Shown here piece by piece: positions 14,943 to 22,259 of a DNA stretch of 25,877 nt. Location of the stretch: positions 1-25,877 of IMG/VR virus record IMGVR_UViG_3300020471_001340. One strand, written 5' to 3'. A program made the position numbers and the translations under genes. The stretch comes from a virus. The stretch's first letter is position 1. Each line of letters begins with the position of its first letter. A model generated the notes under the pieces. The model saw nothing but the letters and a program-made list of their open reading frames with translations, did not search any database and had not been told where the DNA came from.

Positions 14943-15502
14943 TTACGGCAACTCCAATACCTCGCTTTTGTTCTTGGTCCTGGATTGTCGCAATTATGTC
15001 TAGCTCTAAAACTCCTACGTCTTGCAGGGTTAGATTTTTTAATTTTCATATTTGGGTCACCAAAGTTTACTTTTTTGATATTTTTTGTTTTGGGGTCTCT
15101 TACATAAACTTTAAACTTTTTGACATCCCCACGGGTTGGCTTTCCCAATTTTACTTTACGCCCCCTGTACTCTGCTTCATCTAAATCGTCATCTTCGTTA
15201 AACCACATTACTCCATATTCTTCGTAAAAATCATCACCGTCATATGTTTCTTCATCGAGGTCGTCTTCTAAATCAGTGCTTATTTCAATATCAAAATCTT
15301 CATGCCCTTGTTCAAACATATAATTAGCTAAACGATTTGCATATTCTGTAGCTTCATCTTCTGAAAGTAATCTAGCCAAAGGTATTTCAATAACTGTTGC
15401 ACCCTGTTCTGATTCGTATACTTCGCTACTAGGAAAAATTGATTCATCTAATTTAGTTAGTGATTCATGTTTTTCCATTACTACTCTTACAAAATTTTCC
15501 AT
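14936..15502 (-). CDS. Acidic-then-basic hypothetical protein, widespread in marine myoviruses
   Basis: 188 residues. The N-terminal half is acidic (EDDLDEETYDGDDFYEEYG) with a possible small alpha/beta domain (GATVIEIPLARLLSEDEATE). The C-terminal half (about 110-188) is basic. It contains EAEYRGRKVKLGKPTRGDVK, GDPNMKIKKSNPARRRSFRA and RHNCDNPGPRTKARYWSCRK. I recall this C-terminal module from many cyanophage and other marine phage proteins, where it appears fused to different N termini; its function is unknown. Two conserved cysteines and a Trp-rich end suggest a compact fold. The start at 15502 has a GAGGAA site. Confidence 0.75.
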   Translation of the reverse strand: MENFVRVVMEKHESLTKLDESIFPSSEVYESEQGATVIEIPLARLLSEDEATEYANRLANYMFEQGHEDFDIEISTDLEDDLDEETYDGDDFYEEYGVMWFNEDDDLDEAEYRGRKVKLGKPTRGDVKKFKVYVRDPKTKNIKKVNFGDPNMKIKKSNPARRRSFRARHNCDNPGPRTKARYWSCRKW

Positions 15503-15512
15503 TTTTAATTCC

Positions 15513-15854
15513 TCAATGATTCATTACAATACTGTTTATAGTGCCATCTGTATAAGACACATGGGCTCTAAGCCAAATATAGTTTCCAGTAAAATTGTTT
15601 ATAGTTGAGCCAGTATCATTAGATAATACAACACTATCTACATGAAACCAATCAGCGGTGCCAGGTGTTGTTGCAAGTGTTGCTTCTACTTTTAAGGTTC
15701 CTGTAAACCCAGTATAGTTGTATTGTACAGTATGAAGGCCATCACTGCGGCCGTAGTACCCGTCACCTTTAAATTGTTCGCCAGTTATAAAGGTTTGTGT
15801 ACTATCGCCTGGATGCGTATTTGCTGATAAAATTATTTCACTATTACTGCTCAT
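15513..15854 (-). CDS. Small beta-rich protein, possible virion/fibre component
   Basis: 113 residues from the ATG at 15854 (MSSNSEIILSANTHPGDSTQ). Beta-strand-rich with Gly/Thr/Asn turns: VQYNYTGFTGTLKVEATLAT, ADWFHVDSVVLSN and FTGNYIWLRAHVSYTDGTIN. The pattern resembles small jelly-roll or fibre-like domains known in marine T4-like phages as structural unknowns. The frame extends to a TTG at 15869, but that codon lies inside the promoter/hairpin. There is no Shine-Dalgarno sequence; the GATAAATA element ends only 5 nt before the ATG, so the message may be nearly leaderless. Confidence 0.7.
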   Translation of the reverse strand: MSSNSEIILSANTHPGDSTQTFITGEQFKGDGYYGRSDGLHTVQYNYTGFTGTLKVEATLATTPGTADWFHVDSVVLSNDTGSTINNFTGNYIWLRAHVSYTDGTINSIVMNH

Positions 15855-15856
15855 AT

Positions 15857-15874
15857 AACTATTTATCAATAGTT
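15857..15874 (-). promoter_or_regulatory. Late promoter GATAAATA (15860-15867) inside a perfect 7-bp palindrome
   Basis: The minus-strand late-promoter box GATAAATA sits within the palindrome AACTATT-GATA-AATAGTT (7-bp arms, 4-nt centre). The box also contains the stop codon of the 232-aa gene. It lies 3 nt upstream of the ATG at 15854, leaving almost no leader. It could act as a promoter, an RNA hairpin, or both. Confidence 0.45.
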
Positions 15875-16557
15875 GGAGGCATGTACACTAAATTGTATGT
15901 GCCTCTTATAGCGTGTCCTACTAACATTTGCACAATAGATAATACTTTCTCGTCTCTTACATGAAAGTAAAAACCACCCAAATTTAAATTATCATCTATT
16001 GATTGTAGAGCTTTATCGCCTATCCTTGATTTATCTCTATTTGCACGTAGCCAATTAGCAAAATCAGGAGCAACTTTTTCGTCTTTAAATATTACTCTGA
16101 TAGGAAATTCCGTCTTAGTGTTTACGATAATATTATCTTCTTTGAGGATATGTCCTACTGCTGGAGCAGGTCGCCATATTCCGTGTATAGAATTTTCTAA
16201 TTTGTCTATTAATTTGTATAAAAGTGTATCATTGTTTGTATAAACAGAAATACTAGCTCCAGTTTCTACTCTTATTTTATACTCTTTTTCATCTTTTAAT
16301 AGCAAATATAAATTTTTTGCACCTAAATAATCATCCATAGGTACTTCACGTTCTGTTCTAAAAACTTTTTGTACTAATGGTTGTCCATTACGGTAATTGC
16401 TTGCAAAAGAGTCTAACTGTTCTCTTGCAAAATCTAAAGATTTACTTTTCTGATTTTCTGATCTAAATATTATGTTGAGTTGATTTTTAAGCTCGACTTT
16501 AAATAAGTATTGTTTAAAAAATAACTTCTTTGTCTCATACTGTTTCAACAATTTCAT
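15859..16557 (-). CDS. Hypothetical protein downstream of the ClpA-like gene
   Basis: 232 residues starting MKLLKQYETKKLFFKQYLFK. The middle includes GAKNLYLLLKDEKEYKIRVE and ISVYTNNDTLLYKLIDKLEN, and the C-terminal part contains NLGGFYFHVRDEKVLSIVQM and GTYNLVYMPPTIDK. Mixed alpha/beta, with no transmembrane segment or recognised motif. The start overlaps the 3' end of the ClpA-like gene by 23 nt, which suggests coupled expression and possibly a related role, for example an adaptor or client; that is inference from position only. The stop codon lies within a late-promoter box. Confidence 0.7.
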   Translation of the reverse strand: MKLLKQYETKKLFFKQYLFKVELKNQLNIIFRSENQKSKSLDFAREQLDSFASNYRNGQPLVQKVFRTEREVPMDDYLGAKNLYLLLKDEKEYKIRVETGASISVYTNNDTLLYKLIDKLENSIHGIWRPAPAVGHILKEDNIIVNTKTEFPIRVIFKDEKVAPDFANWLRANRDKSRIGDKALQSIDDNLNLGGFYFHVRDEKVLSIVQMLVGHAIRGTYNLVYMPPTIDK

Positions 16558-18781
16558 CTTTTACACAATCCAATTTAATCTCTTTATCTCTATAATCAAT
16601 AGTTAAAGAGCCACCATTTTTAAGATCACCAAATAACATCTCTCTTGCAAGTTTACGTTTTATATCTTGATCAATTACTCTTTGTAAAGGTCTTGCACCC
16701 ATTTTAGGATCAAATCCTTTTTCTACCAAGTAATCTAATGTGTCGTCAGTAATAGTAATTGCAATATCTTTTTCAATAACCATTTGTTTAAGTTCTAGTA
16801 GAAACTTACCTACTATTTTCATCATTACTTCTTTGCTTAATTTAGCAAAAGTAATCACACCATCTAATCTATTTCTAAATTCAGGAGCAAAGTAACGTTT
16901 TAAGTCGGTATCTTCATACTCTTGTTCTAATGTTTTGGTAAACCCAATAGTGTTTTGTTCGGCTTTTTCTGATCCTAAATTTGTTGTTAGTATTAAAGTA
17001 CAATTTCTAGCATCAGCTACTTTACCATTTGAGCCTGTAACTTTACCGTTGTCCATAAGTTGCAGTAAAATCGTACTCACATCAGGGTGAGCCTTTTCAA
17101 TTTCATCTAGCAATAAAACACAGTTAGGAAATTCCTGTAACTTAGTAATAAGCAATCCATTATTTTCTTCATATCCAACATATCCTGGAGGAGAACCAAT
17201 TAGTTTTGCTACACTATGTCTTTCCTGATACTCACTCATATCAAATCTAACAAGTTTGACTCCTAATCCTTTTGCAAGTTGTTTAGCAGTTTCAGTTTTA
17301 CCTGTACCAGTAGGACCCATAAACACAAAAGAACCTATGGGCTTATCGTTTGCTTTAAGTCCTGCTTGGCTTACTAGAACTTTGTCAACAATACTTTCTA
17401 TTGCTTCATCTTGACCATATACAGAACCTTTAATATTCTTTTCTAGATTTGCTAAACTTTCAGTTTCTTTTTCTGCGATTCTTTCTGTAGGCATATCAAC
17501 TATTTTTGCAAGCTCAAACTCTATTTGCTCTGAGCCTACTACTTTTTCTTGTTCTGCAATATCGTTTACTTTGAATCTAGAGCATGCAATATCAATTAAG
17601 TCTATTGCTTTATCAGGAAGTTTTTTATCTGACTGATATTTTATACTTAATTTAATAGCAGTATCTATTGCTTCTTCTGTAATTGTTGTTTCGTGAAACT
17701 TTTCATAATATTTTTTAATACCAACTAAAATATCTTTGGTAGTTTCTTTTGTAGGTTCTCCTATAGTTACTCTTTGAAACCTACGCATTAATGCACGATC
17801 TGACTCGAAGTATTTTCTATATTCTTCCCACGTGGTTGATGCAACCACTTTTAAATCACCTTTTGTCAAAGCAGGCTTTAACATATTTGCTAGGTCATTA
17901 GAGTTATTACCGCCGCCAGTGCCTGCACCATTCATCATATGTGCTTCGTCGATAAACATTATAGTCTTGCCTTGCTTGATCAAAGCAGATAAAACTAATT
18001 TAAACCTTTCTTCAAAGTCGCCTCTATACTTAGACCCTGCTAGCATTGCGCCTATATCTAAATTATACACCTTGTATTCTTTAAGGAAAGAAGGGACTTT
18101 GTCATTTTCTATATTATATGCCAAACCTTCTGCAATAGCTGTTTTACCAACACCTGGATCCCCTACCATTAGGACATTATTTTTTTGCCTGCGTCCTAAT
18201 GCAAGTGCTAAACTTTCTAGTTCATTACCACGTCCTATAATTGGATCTATTTTTTCTCTTTTAACCTGATCATTTAGATTTGTTGTAAAAGCTCTTAATG
18301 CCCTTTTAGCTTCTCCACTTACTTCTTCTTCATCGTAAAGATCATGTGCAATTTCTGCATCAAGGAATTCTGCAAATCCTGGTTTTGTTACTCCGCCTTT
18401 TTCTAAATAATATACCGAAACTGATTTCTTCTCATTCAGCATACTTAATACTACATCTGTAAGATCAATAGTATTTCTACCAGCAAATAATACTTGTGTA
18501 AATGCCCTATTCAATACTCTTTCCACAGTATGGGTTTTTTTTGGTTTAAATTTTTCGTTATCAGTAATAATGTCCTGCATATTATTTTTTAAATGATGCT
18601 CTAAATTTCCTTTTATGTACTCAATATCAGCACCAAACATAGTAATAATATTACAGAACTTTTCTTCGCAAAAAATTGCATAAAGTAAATGTTCTAATGT
18701 AACATATTCATGCTGAAGCTTTTTGGCATCATTAATTGCTTTATCAAAAACTAACTGTAACTCTTTAGACGGTTCTACCAT
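16535..18781 (-). CDS. clpA: ClpA-like Hsp100 AAA+ unfoldase with two ATPase domains
   Basis: 748 residues, near the 758 of E. coli ClpA. The N-domain (1-140) has a Clp_N-like repeat (EYVTLEHLLYAIF and GRNTIDLTDVVLSML). D1 has Walker A GDPGVGKT (207-214) and Walker B IMFIDEAH. D2 has GPTGTGKT (489-496), LLLDEIEKAH (557-564) and the FAPEFRNRLD sensor region. There is no ClpB-type coiled-coil insert between the domains, so this is ClpA rather than ClpB. The D2 segment EQNTIGFTK (IGF at 612-614) occupies the place of the IGL loop with which ClpA docks on ClpP. No clpP is present here, so it may work with host ClpP to unfold and degrade proteins, or act alone as a remodeller. It follows the dnaJ stop by 1 nt. 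Confidence 0.93.
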   Translation of the reverse strand: MVEPSKELQLVFDKAINDAKKLQHEYVTLEHLLYAIFCEEKFCNIITMFGADIEYIKGNLEHHLKNNMQDIITDNEKFKPKKTHTVERVLNRAFTQVLFAGRNTIDLTDVVLSMLNEKKSVSVYYLEKGGVTKPGFAEFLDAEIAHDLYDEEEVSGEAKRALRAFTTNLNDQVKREKIDPIIGRGNELESLALALGRRQKNNVLMVGDPGVGKTAIAEGLAYNIENDKVPSFLKEYKVYNLDIGAMLAGSKYRGDFEERFKLVLSALIKQGKTIMFIDEAHMMNGAGTGGGNNSNDLANMLKPALTKGDLKVVASTTWEEYRKYFESDRALMRRFQRVTIGEPTKETTKDILVGIKKYYEKFHETTITEEAIDTAIKLSIKYQSDKKLPDKAIDLIDIACSRFKVNDIAEQEKVVGSEQIEFELAKIVDMPTERIAEKETESLANLEKNIKGSVYGQDEAIESIVDKVLVSQAGLKANDKPIGSFVFMGPTGTGKTETAKQLAKGLGVKLVRFDMSEYQERHSVAKLIGSPPGYVGYEENNGLLITKLQEFPNCVLLLDEIEKAHPDVSTILLQLMDNGKVTGSNGKVADARNCTLILTTNLGSEKAEQNTIGFTKTLEQEYEDTDLKRYFAPEFRNRLDGVITFAKLSKEVMMKIVGKFLLELKQMVIEKDIAITITDDTLDYLVEKGFDPKMGARPLQRVIDQDIKRKLAREMLFGDLKNGGSLTIDYRDKEIKLDCVKDEIVETV

Positions 18782-18782
18782 A

Positions 18783-19649
18783 CTATTTTATCTCTTCTTT
18801 TAAATTTCTAATTTTATTTAACAAATTCTCATCTGCTATTTTAGGTGTTTCGACATCAATAATAACGTGTATGTTACCACGTTGTTTTGAATGTATGTCA
18901 GTTATTCCATAACCTGGAATACTAAATCTTTGGCCTGGATTTGTGCCTGGTGGTATTGTTAATTTTACTTGCCTATTGTCTAATGTGTTTACTATTATAG
19001 CACATCCTAGCAATAAGTCAAATAGATTTATTACTTTTCTTGTAATTAAATCGTTATTTTTTCGCTCCCAACCTTGAACTGGACTAACTTGAATAACAAC
19101 ATGCAGATTTCCCCTCTTTAATTCCTTATGTCTATCGTCACCGAGCCCTTGATATTGGATAGTATCTCCGTCTTTGGCTCCAGGCGGAATATCTATATTT
19201 AATGTTTCCGTTCTACCTGAACCAAGTTGTATTTGAACAACTAAATTTTTACCATTTACAACATCATGTAAATCAATATTTGCAACAATACGCATGTCTT
19301 GATTTCTTGGAGGTTGTCTACGCATATTTGCAAAAGGATGTCCGCCTTGAAACATGCCGTCAAATGGAGTGCCTGCAAATGGATTCCCATTACTTAAATC
19401 GTCTGCATTAAAATGGAAATTAAAACCTTGTGGACGTTGTTGCTGGGGATCAGTAGTACCGTATTGGTCGTACATTTGACGCTTGCTTGGATCTTTTAAT
19501 GTTGCATAAGCTTCATTAACTTTTTTGAATTGCTCTTCGTCACCTCCCCTATCAGGGTGGTGTTGCATGCTTTGTTTTTTGTAAGCTTTTTTTAATTCCG
19601 CGTCAGAAGCTTGCTTACTTACACCAAGTATATCATAAAAGTCACTCAT
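18783..19649 (-). CDS. dnaJ: Class B J-domain co-chaperone (DnaJ/CbpA type, no zinc finger)
   Basis: 288 residues. The J domain (1-66) starts MSDFYDILGVSKQASDAELK and has the HPD motif at 31-33 needed to stimulate Hsp70. A short Gly/Phe-rich linker follows (about 85-115, GFNFHF, GNPFAGTPFDGMF, GGHPFANM). Two C-terminal client-binding domains follow, with IDIPPGAKDGDTIQYQGLGD and LTIPPGTNPGQRFSIPGYG. The four CxxCxGxG repeats of class A DnaJ are missing, so it is closer to CbpA. It should act with host DnaK; no dnaK is in the window. It is adjacent to the ClpA-like gene (TAG-T-ATG), giving a two-gene chaperone module. Its start codon lies at the foot of a hairpin and lacks a ribosome site. Confidence 0.92.
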   Translation of the reverse strand: MSDFYDILGVSKQASDAELKKAYKKQSMQHHPDRGGDEEQFKKVNEAYATLKDPSKRQMYDQYGTTDPQQQRPQGFNFHFNADDLSNGNPFAGTPFDGMFQGGHPFANMRRQPPRNQDMRIVANIDLHDVVNGKNLVVQIQLGSGRTETLNIDIPPGAKDGDTIQYQGLGDDRHKELKRGNLHVVIQVSPVQGWERKNNDLITRKVINLFDLLLGCAIIVNTLDNRQVKLTIPPGTNPGQRFSIPGYGITDIHSKQRGNIHVIIDVETPKIADENLLNKIRNLKEEIK

Positions 19650-19672
19650 ACTACTACTTATTTGTAGTAGTA
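19649..19672 (-). promoter_or_regulatory. 9-bp hairpin directly abutting the dnaJ start codon
   Basis: The minus strand reads TACTACTAC-AAATAA-GTAGTAGTA and then TG, so the last base of the right arm is the A of the ATG. The 9-bp arms pair perfectly and the loop is 6 nt. No Shine-Dalgarno sequence is visible nearby. A structure at the start codon could limit translation in a temperature-sensitive way or could be a promoter remnant: the loop and right arm (AAATAAGTA) also match part of the late-promoter block at 23507-23526. Confidence 0.5.
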
Positions 19673-19686
19673 TTAGTGTTTACTAG

Positions 19687-20061
19687 TCACGATTCTTTAT
19701 TATGATTTGTAGAAGTTGAATTTACATATAATCCAAACCAAGCCGCACCTGCACCTACAACAACACTTACAAGTCCTGCTTGTTGTGTGTTAGGATCAGG
19801 TAGTGCCATGAACCACATAGTAACTGCATAAAGTAGATAGATGTACATGCTTATGAACACTCTTGGAAATATTCTCCAACGACTAAAGTATTCAGGTGCT
19901 ATCCACAACCATCCATCTTTTGATACAGGTTTTGTTTTCCACCATCCGTCTGAATCGGCAGGAGCAGGAGCATCTGCTTCTAACTCTGCGATTCTATCAC
20001 GCATTGCATCATAATCGGCCCTGCTTACATTTACTGTATCTTTACTAGTTCCTGTTGCCAT
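19687..20061 (-). CDS. Two-helix membrane protein, holin candidate
   Basis: 124 residues. The N-terminal 45 are soluble with a short helix (SRADYDAMRDRIAELEAD) and Pro/Ala-rich stretch. Then WIAPEYFSRWRIFPRVFISM leads into a helix (about 65-85, VFISMYIYLLYAVTMWFMAL) and a second helix (about 94-113, AGLVSVVVGAGAAWFGLYVN). Two membrane segments in a protein beside a muramidase and spanins suggest a holin, but size and topology alone are weak evidence. The gene overlaps the MscS-like gene by 1 nt (TAATG) and ends 37 nt before dnaJ. Confidence 0.7.
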   Translation of the reverse strand: MATGTSKDTVNVSRADYDAMRDRIAELEADAPAPADSDGWWKTKPVSKDGWLWIAPEYFSRWRIFPRVFISMYIYLLYAVTMWFMALPDPNTQQAGLVSVVVGAGAAWFGLYVNSTSTNHNKES

Positions 20062-20480
20062 TACTTCTTCCCTCCGTTTTTAATTTTGTTAATTTCTTTT
20101 GCGTTTTCATGTATTTTATTTTCGTTATGCTCTGGTTTTGTATCAAATATAACCTTTTCTAGTTTAAGGAAAGGTATACGCTCATTAGGAACATACCTCC
20201 ATACATAATCCCCATCAAATTCACCCGAAGTTTTCGTAACACCGAATACTGTTTGGGTAATACCAATCTTTACAATTAATGCACGTTCGCCGTCGAGTAT
20301 AACTTTATCACCTTCTTGGAATTGTTTGTTCATACTAAAAGCTAAACCTTTAGCAATCTTCCCTGCAAAATCTTTAAACCACAAGGTAATTACTACCATT
20401 ATAAGTACACTTATAAACGGCATTATTAATAAAGTTATATCATTTGCTAGTGTTGCTACGTCCATTATTTCATTTTCCAT
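20061..20480 (-). CDS. Miniature MscS-like mechanosensitive channel protein
   Basis: 139 residues. One membrane helix (about 13-35, NDITLLIMPFISVLIMVVIT) is followed by LWFKDFAGKIAKGLAFSMNK, which looks like the amphipathic pore helix of MscS. Then QFQEGDKVILDGERALIVKI with IGITQTVFGV and YVPNERI follows, the beta-domain pattern (F-x-x-GD-x-V-x-x-x-G and IPN-like turn) of the family. Full-length MscS has three membrane helices and a large cytoplasmic cage; this protein keeps only the last helix and beta domain. It might form a small channel, modify host MscS, or help lysis. Its ATG lies inside the 3' end of the 94-aa gene. Family assignment is by pattern, not search. Confidence 0.6.
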   Translation of the reverse strand: MENEIMDVATLANDITLLIMPFISVLIMVVITLWFKDFAGKIAKGLAFSMNKQFQEGDKVILDGERALIVKIGITQTVFGVTKTSGEFDGDYVWRYVPNERIPFLKLEKVIFDTKPEHNENKIHENAKEINKIKNGGKK

Positions 20481-20754
20481 CGCCCTTACCTTTCTGTAAC
20501 CTTCTGATTTCTAACTCAAGAAAATTAATTCTTTCTTCTAGTTCATCAGTTCGCTTCGCTACATTAGGATACTTTGTCCTCCATGCTATATCCTCCTTAT
20601 TGAGAATATCAATGCCATACCGATCGGTTGCCCAAACAGCTATAGCTTCGTATTTTTTGTAACACCAAACGCCTGCTTTAGTATCTTTGAACCACCTGGT
20701 AGTCGCCGCTCCGAGCAGACTGCCTGCAATACTTGATACTATCCATAACCACAT
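20470..20754 (-). CDS. Membrane-anchored coiled-coil protein of the lysis region
   Basis: 94 residues: an N-terminal membrane helix (about 2-19, WLWIVSSIAGSLLGAATT), a middle with WFKDTKAGVWCYKKYEAIAV and a C-terminal coiled coil (KRTDELEERINFLELEIRRL). It starts after an AGGAG site and a TATAAATA late promoter 24 nt further upstream. The topology could fit an inner-membrane lysis accessory protein or a pinholin-related factor, but there is no defining motif. It overlaps the MscS-like gene. Confidence 0.65.
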   Translation of the reverse strand: MWLWIVSSIAGSLLGAATTRWFKDTKAGVWCYKKYEAIAVWATDRYGIDILNKEDIAWRTKYPNVAKRTDELEERINFLELEIRRLQKGKGDGK

Positions 20755-20777
20755 TCGGTACTCCTGTTAGTTATATG

Positions 20778-20785
20778 TATTTATA
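20778..20785 (-). promoter_or_regulatory. T4-type late promoter TATAAATA
   Basis: An exact T4 late-promoter box on the minus strand, 24 nt upstream of the ATG at 20754 and in the 45-nt gap after the outer-spanin gene. It continues as ACATATAAC, similar to the GTATAGAAC that follows the GATAAATA boxes at 9573 and 23518. It should drive the membrane-protein part of the lysis region. Confidence 0.7.
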
Positions 20786-20799
20786 ACTATTTGGAGGTA

Positions 20800-21276
20800 T
20801 TATTTGAAGGGATTTAATTTATCTAGCACAGATTCGCTATTGTTATTCTTTTGTTGCTGTTCATCAATTTGATCTTGTGTAGATTCAATTCTTTTATTGG
20901 CACTATCTAATGCTTCACTAGATTTTTCATAATATTGTTTGTATGCCGCAATTATTGTTTGCTGTTGTTGCACTAAAGCTCTAATAGCACTAAAATTTGT
21001 ACTTAGGTTTTCGTAACCTTGGCCAGATAATCCAAATATTGCTAAAGGTTGACCTGAAGCTTTCAGATCTGCGATAACTTCTTCTAGGTTATCTTCGGTT
21101 ACAATTATCCATTTTACCTCTTTCATTATAACAGTATCTACAGGTGGTACTATTAATGAGGGTTTTTCAATAGGTTTTGTGCTTACAGTAATGCTAGGTG
21201 GTACAGATGCACAGCTAGTCAGTAGTAGTAGGACCAGGCCAGAGCCAAGGACATTCATTATTGAACGCTTTTCCAC
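20800..21276 (-). CDS. Lipoprotein, probable outer-membrane spanin (Rz1-like)
   Basis: 158 residues from a GTG at 21276 with a strong AAAGGAGG site six bases upstream. The signal peptide ends in the lipobox LLLLTSC (about residues 16-22), so the mature protein begins at Cys with lipid attached. A proline-rich stretch (PPSITVSTKPIEKPSLIVPP) follows, then a mixed domain and a coiled coil (ALVQQQQTIIAAYKQYYEKS through QDQIDEQQQ). Its first 62 nt overlap the 3' end of the inner-spanin gene in another frame, as in embedded Rz/Rz1 pairs. It is longer than typical Rz1. Together with the upstream protein it would fuse inner and outer membranes during lysis. Confidence 0.75.
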   Translation of the reverse strand: MEKRSIMNVLGSGLVLLLLTSCASVPPSITVSTKPIEKPSLIVPPVDTVIMKEVKWIIVTEDNLEEVIADLKASGQPLAIFGLSGQGYENLSTNFSAIRALVQQQQTIIAAYKQYYEKSSEALDSANKRIESTQDQIDEQQQKNNNSESVLDKLNPFK

Positions 21277-21679
21277 TTTTCGCCTCCTTTTCTTTATCGG
21301 TTAACGGTGCGCCACTTAATATTTCAAAACATCTTCCAGCATTGACTGTCCCTCTGTTAATCAATCTTGTGATACTTTTTGGTCTTTCTGCGGCTAATGA
21401 GTTTAAATCATGTTCAGCTAACTTTTGAGATAATACATTGTTTTGGGCTCTTGCGGCTCTAAATTCAGAATTTACTTCTTCTAAGTTTTTTTGCAAAGCT
21501 TCGTAGCTTTCTTTTTGTACTCTTAAAGCTTCTTCATTTTGTGCTACAGCAATTTGTAATTTTTCGGCATTAAGTCTGTGTATCTCGGCAGTTTTCTGTA
21601 AATTGGTTACATAGGTGTAGGCTCCTCCTGCTCCTGCGAGCAACATCAGGATAAGCACTACTTTAATCGATCCGAACAT
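21215..21679 (-). CDS. Inner-membrane spanin (Rz-like)
   Basis: 154 residues with a single N-terminal membrane helix (about 5-25, IKVVLILMLLAGAGGAYTYV). A long coiled coil follows (about 28-90, KTAEIHRLNAEKLQIAVAQN through SQKLAEHDL), then a periplasmic end with AAERPKSITRLINRG, GRCFEILSGAPLTDKEKEAK and NECPWLWPG. This is the Rz plan; two cysteines in the tail may form disulfides. It lies 18 nt after the muramidase gene, and its end overlaps the lipoprotein gene. Rz-type proteins work with an Rz1 lipoprotein in Gram-negative hosts, so the host has an outer membrane. Confidence 0.8.
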   Translation of the reverse strand: MFGSIKVVLILMLLAGAGGAYTYVTNLQKTAEIHRLNAEKLQIAVAQNEEALRVQKESYEALQKNLEEVNSEFRAARAQNNVLSQKLAEHDLNSLAAERPKSITRLINRGTVNAGRCFEILSGAPLTDKEKEAKSGKAFNNECPWLWPGPTTTD

Positions 21680-21697
21680 ATATTTAATTATCCAAAG

Positions 21698-22210
21698 TTA
21701 AATCATACTAACTGCTAATTCGGTTGTTTCTGTATTCCTTCTAGTCCAACCTCTTCCAAAAGTTTCAAAAGTTTTTAATTTTTCATAATAACTTTGTCTA
21801 TTATCTTGGAAAGTTTTAATAGCACCTTCTAAACCTACTTCATCAACGTAATTTGCTACAGCTCTAAGTGTATTTGGCCCTATTCCGCCATCAACAGTTG
21901 TACCAATCATACGTTGTAAGTATTTAGCCGATCTTCCAGTGCCTGCATTAACTCCAAAATCAAAAACACATAAATCTAAACCTCTTGGTAGATCATCGCA
22001 CTTCATTCTATCCCAATAGTTTTTCCTATAAATTGGTGCTACATCTTCTACAGTTAGATCTTTCATGTTTTTATTACCGCCCCATTCTTCGTAAACTCTT
22101 TTAGTAACTCCTAAATTAGTTTCTCCTCCTGGATCTTTTGGGTGATTTACATATCCGCCTTCGTGATGTAAAATAGCTTTTAAACATTTGTCATAATTTT
22201 CACTTGCCAC
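21698..22210 (-). CDS. Endolysin, GH108-type N-acetylmuramidase with PG-binding C-terminal domain
   Basis: 170 residues from a GTG start at 22210 behind GGAAG. The N-terminal domain has ILHHEGGYVNHPKDPGGETN (catalytic Glu at about residue 17) followed by LGVTKRVYEEWGG, the hallmark of the glycoside hydrolase 108 family. The C-terminal part, with CVFDFGVNAGTGRSAKYLQR, VDGGIGPNTLRAV and QDNRQSYYEKLKTFETFGRG, is the PG_binding_3-like domain usual in these enzymes. It cleaves peptidoglycan at the end of infection. There is no signal peptide, so release needs a holin. It begins the lysis cluster running to the spanins and membrane proteins downstream. Confidence 0.93.
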   Translation of the reverse strand: MASENYDKCLKAILHHEGGYVNHPKDPGGETNLGVTKRVYEEWGGNKNMKDLTVEDVAPIYRKNYWDRMKCDDLPRGLDLCVFDFGVNAGTGRSAKYLQRMIGTTVDGGIGPNTLRAVANYVDEVGLEGAIKTFQDNRQSYYEKLKTFETFGRGWTRRNTETTELAVSMI

Positions 22211-22259
22211 TTTTCTTCCTTTCAGTTAGCTTGATATAGGTCGCGGAAAACGCCTAAAG

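Noticed and set aside
17832-18269. 145-codon plus-strand ORF opposite the ClpA-like gene
   Set aside because: It lies fully antisense to well-conserved D1 ATPase motifs and has no ribosome site or recognisable protein pattern.
20780-20800. Possible repeat between ATAACTATTT here and at 15855-15864
   Set aside because: Only about ten AT-rich bases are shared; likely chance or overlap with promoter-type sequence.
22238-22254. GC-rich patch (GCGGAAAACGC) before the endolysin as a terminator
   Set aside because: Only a 3-bp stem and no T-run.
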